Assembly (NCBI RefSeq): GCF_001898115.1 | Contig: NZ_MKSQ01000014.1 | Location: 1 to 64,000, forward strand | DNA: 64,000 nt | From: Allobosea sp. 67-29 | GTDB taxonomy: Bacteria > Pseudomonadota > Alphaproteobacteria > Rhizobiales > Beijerinckiaceae | Direction of reading: 5' to 3' | Shown here: positions 31,870 through 40,746 of the stretch, piece after piece | Position numbering within the stretch: position 1 is the stretch's first letter | Layout: every line of letters begins with the position of its first letter | Notes under the pieces: model-generated | The model's database searches: none | Told to the model about the DNA's origin: nothing | What the model saw: only the letters and a program-made list of their open reading frames with translations | Made by a program: the position numbers and the translations under genes

Positions 31870-32496
31870 ATGGCGCGCGCGGCATCCGAGACCGAGGCGG
31901 CCAACGGCGCGCTCGCCGAGATCGGCGAGCCGCCGATCGCCTCGCTCGACGAGCCGCGCGCCGCCGCCCGCGTCTGCAAATCCCGCTTCCACGATGTCCG
32001 CGACGCGCTGCTGCGCGAGGCGGACTGGAACTTCGCCACCGCCTGGGTCATCCCCGGCATGGACCCGGCGCCGGCGCTCGGCCGCCTCAAGAACCGCTAT
32101 GTGCTGCCGCCGGACTGCGTCAAGGTCCGCTTCGTCGTCGGGCTGGAGACGGATGAATGGGCGGTCGAGGCCGCCTCCGTCGCGCCGACCGCCTCGCCGA
32201 TCCTCGGCGGCGTCCTGGTCACGAACGCGACCGCGCCCAACATCTGCTACACCCGCATCGTTGCCCAGCCGGTGCTGTGGGATGCGCTCTTCCTCCAGGT
32301 CTTCCAGAAGCGCCTTGGCGCGGCGATCGCCCCGCGCATCGGCCGCAGCCAGGCCATCGCCGGCCGGCTGAATGGCGAGGCCGCCGCGCTGCTCAAGCCC
32401 GCCAAGCGGCGCGACAGCCAGGAGAAGGCCCGCACCGAGCTGCCGCGCATCACGAGCTGGCTCGCGGCCCGCTACGGAGGCCGCCGCCCATGGTGA
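31870..32496 (+). CDS. Tail tubular protein A (T7 gp11-like)
   Basis: The 208-residue protein has the gp11 pattern: EANGALAEIGEPPI-like start (ETEAANGALAEIGEP), FHDVRDALLREADWNFAT, RYVLPPDCVKV, and CYTRIVAQPVLWDALFLQVFQKRLGAAIAP. T7 gp11 forms the gatekeeper ring between portal and nozzle. The neighbour on the right is the gp12-like nozzle protein, whose start overlaps its stop by 7 bp. Confidence 0.82.
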   Translation: MARAASETEAANGALAEIGEPPIASLDEPRAAARVCKSRFHDVRDALLREADWNFATAWVIPGMDPAPALGRLKNRYVLPPDCVKVRFVVGLETDEWAVEAASVAPTASPILGGVLVTNATAPNICYTRIVAQPVLWDALFLQVFQKRLGAAIAPRIGRSQAIAGRLNGEAAALLKPAKRRDSQEKARTELPRITSWLAARYGGRRPW

Positions 32497-34703
32497 TGGC
32501 CAATCTCGACCGCTCGCAGTTCTCCGCCGGCGAGCTCGATCCCGCCCTGCATGCCCGCAAGGATCTCGCCCGCAACCAGTCCGGGCTCAAGGCCTGCGAG
32601 AACTACGTCGTCATGGTCGAGGGCGGGCTCACCCGCACGCCCGGCACGGCCTATGTCGCGCCGCTCAAGACTGAGGCCCAGCGCGGCAAGCTCGTGCCCT
32701 TCGAGTTCTCGGTGGACGATAACTACATGCTCGCCTTCAACGACGGCGTCATGCGCGTCCACCGCAATGGCGGCGTCATCGTCGATCCGGGCAGCCCGCC
32801 GGACCCTTACGAGCTAGCCGTTCCCTTCGCCGAGGCGGACCTGCCGAACCTGCGCTGGGCGCAGTCGGCCGATGTCATCTTCTTCGCCTGGAACAAGCAG
32901 CCGAAGGTGCTGACGCGCAAGGATCACGACGACTGGACGATCGCCGACTATGGCAATCTGCGCGGCCCGGTCGAGCCGCAGAACACGGACGCGACGGTCA
33001 CGATCAGCGCCTCGGCCGCGACCGGCTCCGTCACGCTCACCGCCAGCAGCGCCATCTTCCAGGCCGGGCATGTCGGCTCGATCTGGCGGCTCGACGAGGC
33101 GAACCTCGCCAACATCCCGACCTGGAAGGGCAACGAGAAGCCGCTCGCGGTCGGGAACCTGCGCCGCAACGGCGGCAAGGTCTACCAGGTCTCGAGCATC
33201 GCCAGCGGCGACGACGCCGGGCCGAACCCGCCGACGCATGAGGAGGGCGAGGTCCTGGCCGGCGCGGGCAACGTCGTCTGGAAATACCTGCATTCCGGCT
33301 ACGGCCATGTGAAGATCACGGCCTTTACCGACACCACCCATGTCACGGCGGATGTCATCGGCCTGCTGCCGGGGGATGTCGTCGCGCCGAACGCGACCTA
33401 TCGCTGGTACGAGGCGGCGTGGTCGGACGTGAAGGGCTGGCCCAAGCAGGTCCGCCTCGCCGACAACAGCCTGGTCTGGACGGATCGCAATCGCTTCTGG
33501 CGCAGCAAGGTCACGGATCTCTACGATTTCGAGATCTCGACCAACGACGACAGCGCGATCGCGACGCGCATCTTCAGCCAGGACGGCGCGCTGGTCGATA
33601 TCCAGTGGGTCCTCAATGCCGGCATTCTCGTGCTCGGCACCCGCTCGGGCGAATGGATCGTGCGCGGCGGCTCCGATCCGTTCGAGCCGCTGACGCTCAC
33701 CAATATCCGCCTGGTCCCGGACACCAACGAGGGCTCCGCCCCGCATATCCCGCAGCCGGTCGATGGCGGGGCCGTCTTCATCGGCCGCTCGCGCGACAGG
33801 CTGCATTTCGCCAAGTTCGACCGCGTCTCCGAAGACATCGACATGTCGGAGCTGACGCTCTACGCCCGCAACATCCTGCGCGGCGTCGCCAAGGTGCTGG
33901 CCTATCAGCGGGACCCGCACCGCGTCGTCTGGATCGCGACCGAGGCCGGCGAGCTCATCTCCGTCACCTTCCGGCCGGACCAGGAGGTCATCGGCTGGGC
34001 GCGGCACCCGGATGTCAACGGCGTGGTCGAGGACCTGGCCGTCATCGCCTCGCCCGATGCCGGCTACACCCAGCTCTGGATGGTGGTGCGCCGCTCGATC
34101 GACGGCGCGGACCGCCGCTTCATCGAGACCATGGCCCCCTTCTTCAAGCCGGCGAACTTCGCGGCCGCCGATGCCTCCGGCGCCTGGATGGTCCGCTGCG
34201 GCCTGCGCTACCAGGGCGCGCCGGCCACCACGATCAGCGGGCTCGACCACCTCAAGGGGCAGGAGGTCGCGATCATGACCGGCGGCATGCAGCATGAGCG
34301 CCGCGTCGTCAGCGCCGCCGGCGAGATCGTGCTGCAATACGCCTCGGCCGATGTCCTGGTCGGCCTGCCGATCCGCGGCCGCATCCGCACCCTCTCGGCC
34401 GAGACGACGATCGACGGCAACGGCACGAAGGGCACCAAGAAGAAGGCGGTCAGCGTCCTGCTGGAGCGCCTGTTCGGGGCCGGCGGCTCGCTCTCGGCCA
34501 ACAATGGCTTCGCCGAGCCGCTGCTGCTCTCCGGCCATGTCATGCCCTCCGGCGCGCAGCCGCTCGAAACCGCCTCCCGCCCGGTCACGGTCGAAAGCCC
34601 GATCGAGGATTTCATGGAGATCGAGCTCGTCAACGACACGGTCTACCCGGACACGATCCTCGGCCTCTCGCCGCATGTGAACTTCGTCGAGGACCGGGGC
34701 TGA
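32490..34703 (+). CDS. Tail tubular protein B (T7 gp12-like nozzle)
   Basis: The 737-residue protein begins NLDRSQFSAGELDPALHAR and has ACENYVVMVEGGLTRTPGTAYV, characteristic of gp12-like nozzle proteins. Later RNRFWRSKVTDLYDFEIS, RSGEWIVRGG and RDRLHFAKFDRVSEDIDMSELT belong to the beta-propeller part. Length is close to T7 gp12 (about 790). ATG 32490 or 32496 are both possible. It would form the tail nozzle together with gp11-like protein. Confidence 0.88.
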   Translation: MVMANLDRSQFSAGELDPALHARKDLARNQSGLKACENYVVMVEGGLTRTPGTAYVAPLKTEAQRGKLVPFEFSVDDNYMLAFNDGVMRVHRNGGVIVDPGSPPDPYELAVPFAEADLPNLRWAQSADVIFFAWNKQPKVLTRKDHDDWTIADYGNLRGPVEPQNTDATVTISASAATGSVTLTASSAIFQAGHVGSIWRLDEANLANIPTWKGNEKPLAVGNLRRNGGKVYQVSSIASGDDAGPNPPTHEEGEVLAGAGNVVWKYLHSGYGHVKITAFTDTTHVTADVIGLLPGDVVAPNATYRWYEAAWSDVKGWPKQVRLADNSLVWTDRNRFWRSKVTDLYDFEISTNDDSAIATRIFSQDGALVDIQWVLNAGILVLGTRSGEWIVRGGSDPFEPLTLTNIRLVPDTNEGSAPHIPQPVDGGAVFIGRSRDRLHFAKFDRVSEDIDMSELTLYARNILRGVAKVLAYQRDPHRVVWIATEAGELISVTFRPDQEVIGWARHPDVNGVVEDLAVIASPDAGYTQLWMVVRRSIDGADRRFIETMAPFFKPANFAAADASGAWMVRCGLRYQGAPATTISGLDHLKGQEVAIMTGGMQHERRVVSAAGEIVLQYASADVLVGLPIRGRIRTLSAETTIDGNGTKGTKKKAVSVLLERLFGAGGSLSANNGFAEPLLLSGHVMPSGAQPLETASRPVTVESPIEDFMEIELVNDTVYPDTILGLSPHVNFVEDRG

Positions 34704-35473
34704 TGTGCGAGCCGACGCTCCTCACCGCCGCGACGATCGGGCTCCAGGCCGGGGCCGGCGTCTTCTCGGCCGGCATGCAGTCGCGCAACAGCGCCTCGCA
34801 GGCGCGGCTCGGCATCTGGCAGGCCGTCCAGGAGAGCCAGGCCGGTTTCGACGAGGCCGGCGCTGTCTCCCGCATCCTGGTCGACCAGGCCAACGACACG
34901 GCCGGCTTCACGATCGACCAGGCCACGCGCGCCACCCGTGCCTACAAGCTCGCGATCGAGATCGCCAACAAGAACGCCGATCTGGCGCTCGGCAAGGCGA
35001 ACCTGGAGGAGAACCGCGTCCGCGACGAGACCAAGGCGGCGCTGGCCCAGCAATCCACCTATTTCGCCGCCAACAACATGGACCCGACCTATGGCTCCCC
35101 GCTGCTGCTCGCCGGCTTCGGCGCGGCGCAGGGGGAGAGCGACGCTCTGATCGTCCGGGCCGGCGGCCAGCAGGAGGCGGCGGACCAGAACTGGACGGCC
35201 TACCAGCTCGCCGACAAGCAGGACGAAGGCATCAAGACGGCCGCCTTCTCGATCGAGAGCGGCTACAAGCAGGCCTCGACCCAGATTGACAGCGCCTATC
35301 GCACGGCGAAGACGCGCGGCACCTCGGGCAACATCGCCGCCGGCATCACTGCCGCGAACAACCTGCGCGCCGGCCAGTACGGCGCGGCGACGGCCCTGCT
35401 GTCGACCGCGACCAACTGGGCCACCATGGCGATGGGTGGCAAGTTCTCCGCCATCGGCATCAAGGGAGCCTGA
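34703..35473 (+). CDS. Internal virion protein (T7 gp14-like)
   Basis: The 256-residue protein has an N-terminal hydrophobic stretch (TAATIGLQAGAGVFSAGM) and an Ala-rich helical body with YGSPLLLAGFGAAQGESDALIV. In T7, gp14 is ejected first and forms a pore in the outer membrane. The assignment comes from gene order after the nozzle gene and from composition; sequence similarity in this family is low. Confidence 0.72.
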   Translation: MCEPTLLTAATIGLQAGAGVFSAGMQSRNSASQARLGIWQAVQESQAGFDEAGAVSRILVDQANDTAGFTIDQATRATRAYKLAIEIANKNADLALGKANLEENRVRDETKAALAQQSTYFAANNMDPTYGSPLLLAGFGAAQGESDALIVRAGGQQEAADQNWTAYQLADKQDEGIKTAAFSIESGYKQASTQIDSAYRTAKTRGTSGNIAAGITAANNLRAGQYGAATALLSTATNWATMAMGGKFSAIGIKGA

Positions 35474-35476
35474 CGG

Positions 35477-38400
35477 ATGGCGCAGGCTCCCATCATCGTC
35501 TCGCGCCAGCGCCTCGGTGGCCCGCAGGCCATCCCGCAGCTTTCGACCGGGGAGGGGCTGCTCAGCGCCCAGCTCGCCGGCACGCGCCGCGAGGCGGCGG
35601 CCGAGATCGCCGGCATCGAGAGCCAGAGCCAGGCCGAGATCCAGGGCGGCCGCGCCATCGCCCAGGCCGCCATGGGCAAGAACGCGGCCGAAACGAAATT
35701 CGCCGGGGCCGTCTCGCAGGCGGCGCAGGGCATCGGCAACGCCATCGTCGAGGCGCAGGCCCAGACCCGGCTGACGGAGGCGCAGAGCGCGCTGCTCAAG
35801 CGGCAGGAGGCCCGGCGCGAGGAGTTCCGCAACGACCAGGACTGGCAGACCGCGCCGACCCGGCTTTCGGAGGCGATGCGCAAGGACGAGGACGAGATCC
35901 TGTCCGGCTTCGGCGCGGCTGACCAGGCCAAGCTGCGCCAGTCGGTGCTGCGCTCCTCGCTCTCGCTCCAGCGCGAGGTCAGCCAGACATCGCTGACCAA
36001 GATGAACAACGCGGCCGTCGCCTCGCAGACGGAGCTGTCGCAGACCTATCTCACCCGCGCCTCGCGCGCGACCTCGGCCGACGAGCGCCTGGCCATCATC
36101 CAGGAGAACGACACGGCGATCGACGGCCTGGTCGCGAAGGGCATCCTGGAGCCGACGCAGGCGCTCACCTCCAAGCAGAACTTCCGCCAGCAGCTCGACC
36201 AGACCGAGCTCTACAAGGGCATCAAGAACAACCCGGAGGGCACGCTCAAGGCGCTCCAGGACCCCGCCATGTTCGGCTCGCTCACGCCGCTCCAGCGCGA
36301 GACGGCGACGGCGCAGGCCCAGGCAGCGCTCGACGAGCGCAAGGGGCTCGAAGCGCAGGACATGCAGAAGCGCGACCCGGCCGCCGCCGCCGCGACCTAT
36401 TCGCGCGCGCCCGACCAGAGCATCGTCGGCCAGGTGGTGCGCCGGGCGCTGATCCCCGGCGAGAGCGGCGGCAATGCGGGGGCGCAGAGCCATGCCGGCG
36501 CGGCCGGCATCGCCCAGATCATGCCGGATACGGCGCGCGGGCTCGCCAAGCGCCTCGGCTGGTCGGATCTCGACGGCCTCGACGATGCCGGCGTGCGCGC
36601 CTGGCTCAAGGCCAATCCCGAGAAATCCACCGTCATGGCCGAGCGCGAGATCGGCGACATCTGGCGGCGCACCGGCTCGCTCGCTGCCGCCTTCGCCGGC
36701 TACCATGCGGGGCAGGGCGCGGCCGATGCCTGGCACGCCAAGGCCGTGGCGGCGTTCGGTCCCGGCTATACCGCCGCCCAGTTCATCAGCGTCATTCCCG
36801 AAAGCTCCAGCGACGCCAAGAACGGCAAGCCGGGCATGACCACCCGTGACTATGTCGCCGGCATGCTCGCCCGCGCCGGGGCCGATCCCGGCCGGGGCGG
36901 CGTCTCGACCAATGCCGCCTATCGCATCGGCTCGGCCGTCGACACCGGCATCAAGGCCGATGTCACCCAGCAGCGCCAGCAGATCAACCAGCTCGTCAGC
37001 CTGACGCAGGACGATCGCGACGCCGTGCTCACCGCCTTCAAGAGCGGCTATGCCACGGACCCGCAGGTGGTCGCGGCCGCCAAGGCCCCGTTGATCGCGG
37101 CGGCGTCGGCCGGCGATGCCACGGCGGTTCAGAAGCTGCGCCAGTTCACCGAGATGGAGCAGGCCGCGCCCCTCGTGCGCGAGGCCTATCAGATGAACCC
37201 GGCGTCGCTCGAAACCGGCATCGCCGTCCTGCGCCGGGAGATCGCCAATGGGAATGCCGGCCCGGCCGCCCAGCGCCGCCTGCAGGTTTTCGAGGCCGTG
37301 CAGAGCGAGGTGACGAAACAGGCCGGCGAAAACCCGGTCGGCCTGATCGAGCGCTCCGGCCGCCAGCCCGTCACCACCGTGCCCGTCCAGGCTCCGGCCA
37401 CCGCGCCCGAGTTTGGCCAGGCGCTCCAGCAGCGCGCCGCCGTCGCGGTCGAGGCGCAGCATCTCTACCAGGGCGCGCTCAAGCCGCTGAAGCCGCAGGA
37501 GGCGGCCCAGCTCAAGCAGCGCTACCAGGATGCGACCGCGCCCGAGCGGCTCGACCTGGTCAAGGCCTTCCACCAGGCCATGCCCGGCCCGGCCTTCGAC
37601 GCCGCCACGACGCAGATCGGCGCGGACAAGCTCACGGTCACGGCGGCGCGGCTCTCCGCCGTCGATCCCGAGCTGGGGCCGAAGATCATGCGCGGCGCGG
37701 CCCTGCTCAAGAGCAAGGGCGTCGACGACGGCAAGGCGGCGGATCTCCGCACGGCGCTCGGCAACACGCTCGGCCGGTCCGTCTTCCCGCCGGAAGTCCA
37801 GGGCGAGCTCGTCGATGCGGCGCTGGCGATCTACGTCGCCGATCGCGACGGCAAGGGCGCGCTGTTCGACAATTCCGACCCGCGCGCGCTCGAAGGCGCG
37901 ATCGAGAGCGTCACCGGCAAGCTGGCCAAGGTCAACGGCGTCAAGGTGCCCTTGCCGCGTGGCGTCAGCGAGACGCAGTTCACGCGCGGGCTGGCCGATC
38001 TGCGCGCCGAGGATCTCGGCGGCACGCCGGTGGGGCGGGACGGTCAGCCGCTCGACATCGGCTTCCTCCGCTCCTATGGCCGGCTGCGCCCGCAGGGGCT
38101 CGGCGACGGCCGCTACATGGTGATGCTGCCCGGTCCCGGCGGCCAGGATGCCGCCGTGCGCGGCGCGGACGGCCAGCCGCTCGTCGTCGACATGCTGCCG
38201 GCCGTCAGGCGTGCCGAGCAGAACTGGCCGCAAGTCCAGGGCAACGAGGCAGCGCAGGCCTATTGGGATGCCCAGTCCGGCAACGCCATGCGCCGGGCCG
38301 ATCCGACCTTCCAGGGCTCGATCCCGCCGGCGCGCGGCCCCTATGCGACGCCGGCCGAGGAGAAGGCCCGCTCGCTGGAGATCACCCGCCAGCAACTCAA

Positions 38401-38545
38401 GGATCTCGAAGCGGAGCGGGACGGTTACGCCAACGCCCGCGCCCCCGCCCCGGACAGCATCCTCGGCCGCCAGGTCCGAGCCCGTATCGAGCGGGATCTC
38501 GCGCTCACGCGCCAGCGCCTCAAGGACCTGGGAGGCGAGCCGTGA
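35477..38545 (+). CDS. Internal virion protein with lytic transglycosylase domain
   Basis: The 1022-residue protein is mostly alpha-helical. A soluble lytic transglycosylase (SLT/goose-type) domain spans about 318-440: LIPGESGGNAGAQSHAGAAGIAQIMPD-type motif with catalytic Glu329, followed by LAAAFAGYHAG. It would open peptidoglycan during DNA ejection, as T7 gp16 does. The rest is Gln/Ala-rich and likely forms part of the ejectosome tube. The gp15/gp16 roles are split differently among the three large proteins 35477-43346. Confidence 0.85.
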   Translation: MAQAPIIVSRQRLGGPQAIPQLSTGEGLLSAQLAGTRREAAAEIAGIESQSQAEIQGGRAIAQAAMGKNAAETKFAGAVSQAAQGIGNAIVEAQAQTRLTEAQSALLKRQEARREEFRNDQDWQTAPTRLSEAMRKDEDEILSGFGAADQAKLRQSVLRSSLSLQREVSQTSLTKMNNAAVASQTELSQTYLTRASRATSADERLAIIQENDTAIDGLVAKGILEPTQALTSKQNFRQQLDQTELYKGIKNNPEGTLKALQDPAMFGSLTPLQRETATAQAQAALDERKGLEAQDMQKRDPAAAAATYSRAPDQSIVGQVVRRALIPGESGGNAGAQSHAGAAGIAQIMPDTARGLAKRLGWSDLDGLDDAGVRAWLKANPEKSTVMAEREIGDIWRRTGSLAAAFAGYHAGQGAADAWHAKAVAAFGPGYTAAQFISVIPESSSDAKNGKPGMTTRDYVAGMLARAGADPGRGGVSTNAAYRIGSAVDTGIKADVTQQRQQINQLVSLTQDDRDAVLTAFKSGYATDPQVVAAAKAPLIAAASAGDATAVQKLRQFTEMEQAAPLVREAYQMNPASLETGIAVLRREIANGNAGPAAQRRLQVFEAVQSEVTKQAGENPVGLIERSGRQPVTTVPVQAPATAPEFGQALQQRAAVAVEAQHLYQGALKPLKPQEAAQLKQRYQDATAPERLDLVKAFHQAMPGPAFDAATTQIGADKLTVTAARLSAVDPELGPKIMRGAALLKSKGVDDGKAADLRTALGNTLGRSVFPPEVQGELVDAALAIYVADRDGKGALFDNSDPRALEGAIESVTGKLAKVNGVKVPLPRGVSETQFTRGLADLRAEDLGGTPVGRDGQPLDIGFLRSYGRLRPQGLGDGRYMVMLPGPGGQDAAVRGADGQPLVVDMLPAVRRAEQNWPQVQGNEAAQAYWDAQSGNAMRRADPTFQGSIPPARGPYATPAEEKARSLEITRQQLKDLEAERDGYANARAPAPDSILGRQVRARIERDLALTRQRLKDLGGEP

Positions 38546-40746
38546 GCTGGGAGAGCGCCTTCGCCGGAGAGCGCGAACAGGCCGCGCGCGGTCCTGCCCC
38601 GGCCGCGCCTGCGACCCTGGGCGAGATCTGGCGCGCCGGCTGGGACGCCGCCGGGCTCGACACCGTGTTCGGCCAGGGCGATCCCTGGGCGCAGGCCCAG
38701 GGCGAGCTGCGCCAGGCCGTGGAAGGCGCGGCCGGCATGAGCGCCGCCGAGCTCGCGCGCTCGCAGGGCAAGAGCCTGCGCGCCGTCGACTGGGCCGGCT
38801 CCTCCTGGCAGGACCAGGTGCGCGAGCTCGGCGAGCTTTCGGCCGGGCTGACGCCGGACCAGCAGGAGAAGGTCAAGCCCTTCCTCGACGTGCCGGCCCG
38901 CGCCCGCCGCATCGCCGCCGATCGCGAGCGCGAGGCGGCCGATATTGCCGATCGCACCTATGGCCTCACCGGCCATGCGCTCGGCTTCCTCGCCGGCGTC
39001 ACGCGCGCGGCCGTCGATCCGATCAATCTCGGCACCATGTTCGTCGGCGGCCCGCTGGCCGGTTCCGTGCCGCGCATGCTGGCCCGCGAGGCCGCGCTCG
39101 GCGTCGGCATCCAGGCCGTGCAGGAACCGTTTATCGAGGCCGGTCGCGCCGAGCTCGGGCTTGACGCCGGCCTCGGCCGGGCGCTGACCAACATTGCGGA
39201 GGCCGGTATCGGCAATGCCGGCCTCGCCGGGCTGTTCAGGGGCGCAGGCTGGCTGATGAGCCGCGCCGCCCATGCCGGGGATGCTCCGGCCGTTCGCGCG
39301 GCCGATGCCGTTTCCCAGGCATTGCAGGAGTCCCGACTAGACGCAGGCAGCGTGCCGGCCCGCCCGGAGCTCGCGGCCGATGCCGGCGCGCTCGCAGCAC
39401 GCCCGGCCGAGGCGCTCGCCCCGGCGGCCGAGCCCGCCGCTCCCGCGAGCCTGCGCGAGCTCGCCCCGGCGGATCTCGACGCGGCGGCGCGGCTCGCCGA
39501 GCGTGACGAGCTGGTCGACCATCTCGCTCCCGACCAGAGCGGGCCGGGCAAGCTCGTCCATGCCGAGACGGTCGAGGCGATGATCGCCCGGATGGAGGAG
39601 AGCCGGGCGGATATCATGTCCGGGCTCGACAGCAAGATCGCCGAGCTGGAGACGCGCCTGCGGGGGGACACGCAGGCGCAGACGGCGGGCGGGGAGGGCG
39701 TTTCTCCTCCCGCGCCACCCGCCCGCCGTCGACGCCCGGCCGCCGAGCGCAAGCCGGTCTCGCTCGCGCGCTTCATCGCCGAGAACGGCGGGATCAAGAT
39801 CGACGATCAGGGCGAGGCGCGTTACCTCGGCATCAACCAGATGTTCGTGCCCGGCGCGGGCATGGTCGGCCGCATCAACGGCAAGCTGCTCGATCGCGAC
39901 CTGGAGCCCCTGCTGATCGCCGAGGGCTATCTGCGCCCGCAGGACCCCAACATGCCGTCCCGCGACGTGACGCAGGAGGTCCATGACGCGCTGGTCGCCG
40001 AGTTCACCCACAAGCGCCCGCTCTACCGCTTCCAGGACCAGGCGCGCGTCGAGCAGCTGGATACCGGCCGCGCGCTCGACCAGGACCAGCGCTGGCGCGA
40101 CGAGCTCCAGGCGGAGGCGGACGGCATACGCCGGCAGCTCGTCGATGCCGGGCATCGCATCGAGGACTGGGACCCGCAGGACATCGCCGACGCGGCGGAC
40201 AGGGTGGTGCGCGGCGTCGACGACAGCTGGGAAACCGCGCTGGAGCGCGTTGTCATGGCGCGCGAGCTGGCGCATGATGCCTCGCCCACGGCGCTCGCTG
40301 CCGCCGAGGACCTGCCCGATTGGGAGATTGCCGATGCGATTTTCGGCCGAGACACACAGCCAGATAGCGGCCGAGCTGGAGGCCAAGGCGGCCCAGACGC
40401 AGGAGCCGGCGGCGAAGGCCGACCTGCAAAGGCGGGCGACGCAGTTCAAGGCGCTGGCGCGGATGGCCCAGCGCCAGGCGGACGCGAAGGCGACCAGGCA
40501 CTAGCCGGCGCGCTCTCCCGGCTGGCCGGGGCGAGCGACGATCCCACCCTGTTCAAGGCGCGTCTCGCGGATCTCCAGCGCAACCTGGACGCCGCCGGCG
40601 GCGACATCCGCCTGGAGCTCGACAGCGGCGCGGTCTCCGCCCGCCAGCTGCTGGAGGAGATCCGCGACGACGCCACGGCCGCCGACGCGCTCAAGGCCTG
40701 CCTCGGCCAGGGTAATGGTCCCACTGGCGGGGAGGGCGGCGCATGA
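38542..40746 (+). CDS. Large internal virion protein
   Basis: The 734-residue protein starts at GTG 38542, overlapping the previous stop. It has a hydrophobic glycine-rich middle (about 145-240: GHALGFLAGVTRAAVDPINLGTMF-like) that could cross or line a membrane channel, and a long low-complexity acidic/Gly-rich region near 600-650. It sits between the transglycosylase protein and another large virion protein, so an ejectosome role is inferred. No catalytic motif was seen. Confidence 0.65.
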   Translation: MSWESAFAGEREQAARGPAPAAPATLGEIWRAGWDAAGLDTVFGQGDPWAQAQGELRQAVEGAAGMSAAELARSQGKSLRAVDWAGSSWQDQVRELGELSAGLTPDQQEKVKPFLDVPARARRIAADREREAADIADRTYGLTGHALGFLAGVTRAAVDPINLGTMFVGGPLAGSVPRMLAREAALGVGIQAVQEPFIEAGRAELGLDAGLGRALTNIAEAGIGNAGLAGLFRGAGWLMSRAAHAGDAPAVRAADAVSQALQESRLDAGSVPARPELAADAGALAARPAEALAPAAEPAAPASLRELAPADLDAAARLAERDELVDHLAPDQSGPGKLVHAETVEAMIARMEESRADIMSGLDSKIAELETRLRGDTQAQTAGGEGVSPPAPPARRRRPAAERKPVSLARFIAENGGIKIDDQGEARYLGINQMFVPGAGMVGRINGKLLDRDLEPLLIAEGYLRPQDPNMPSRDVTQEVHDALVAEFTHKRPLYRFQDQARVEQLDTGRALDQDQRWRDELQAEADGIRRQLVDAGHRIEDWDPQDIADAADRVVRGVDDSWETALERVVMARELAHDASPTALAAAEDLPDWEIADAIFGRDTQPDSGRAGGQGGPDAGAGGEGRPAKAGDAVQGAGADGPAPGGREGDQALAGALSRLAGASDDPTLFKARLADLQRNLDAAGGDIRLELDSGAVSARQLLEEIRDDATAADALKACLGQGNGPTGGEGGA

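Noticed and set aside
34643..38395. Very long leftward frame (1250 codons)
   Set aside because: It is antisense to the gp14-like and transglycosylase virion genes; its His/Arg/Gly/Leu-rich repetitive product is the usual shadow of GC-rich coding DNA.
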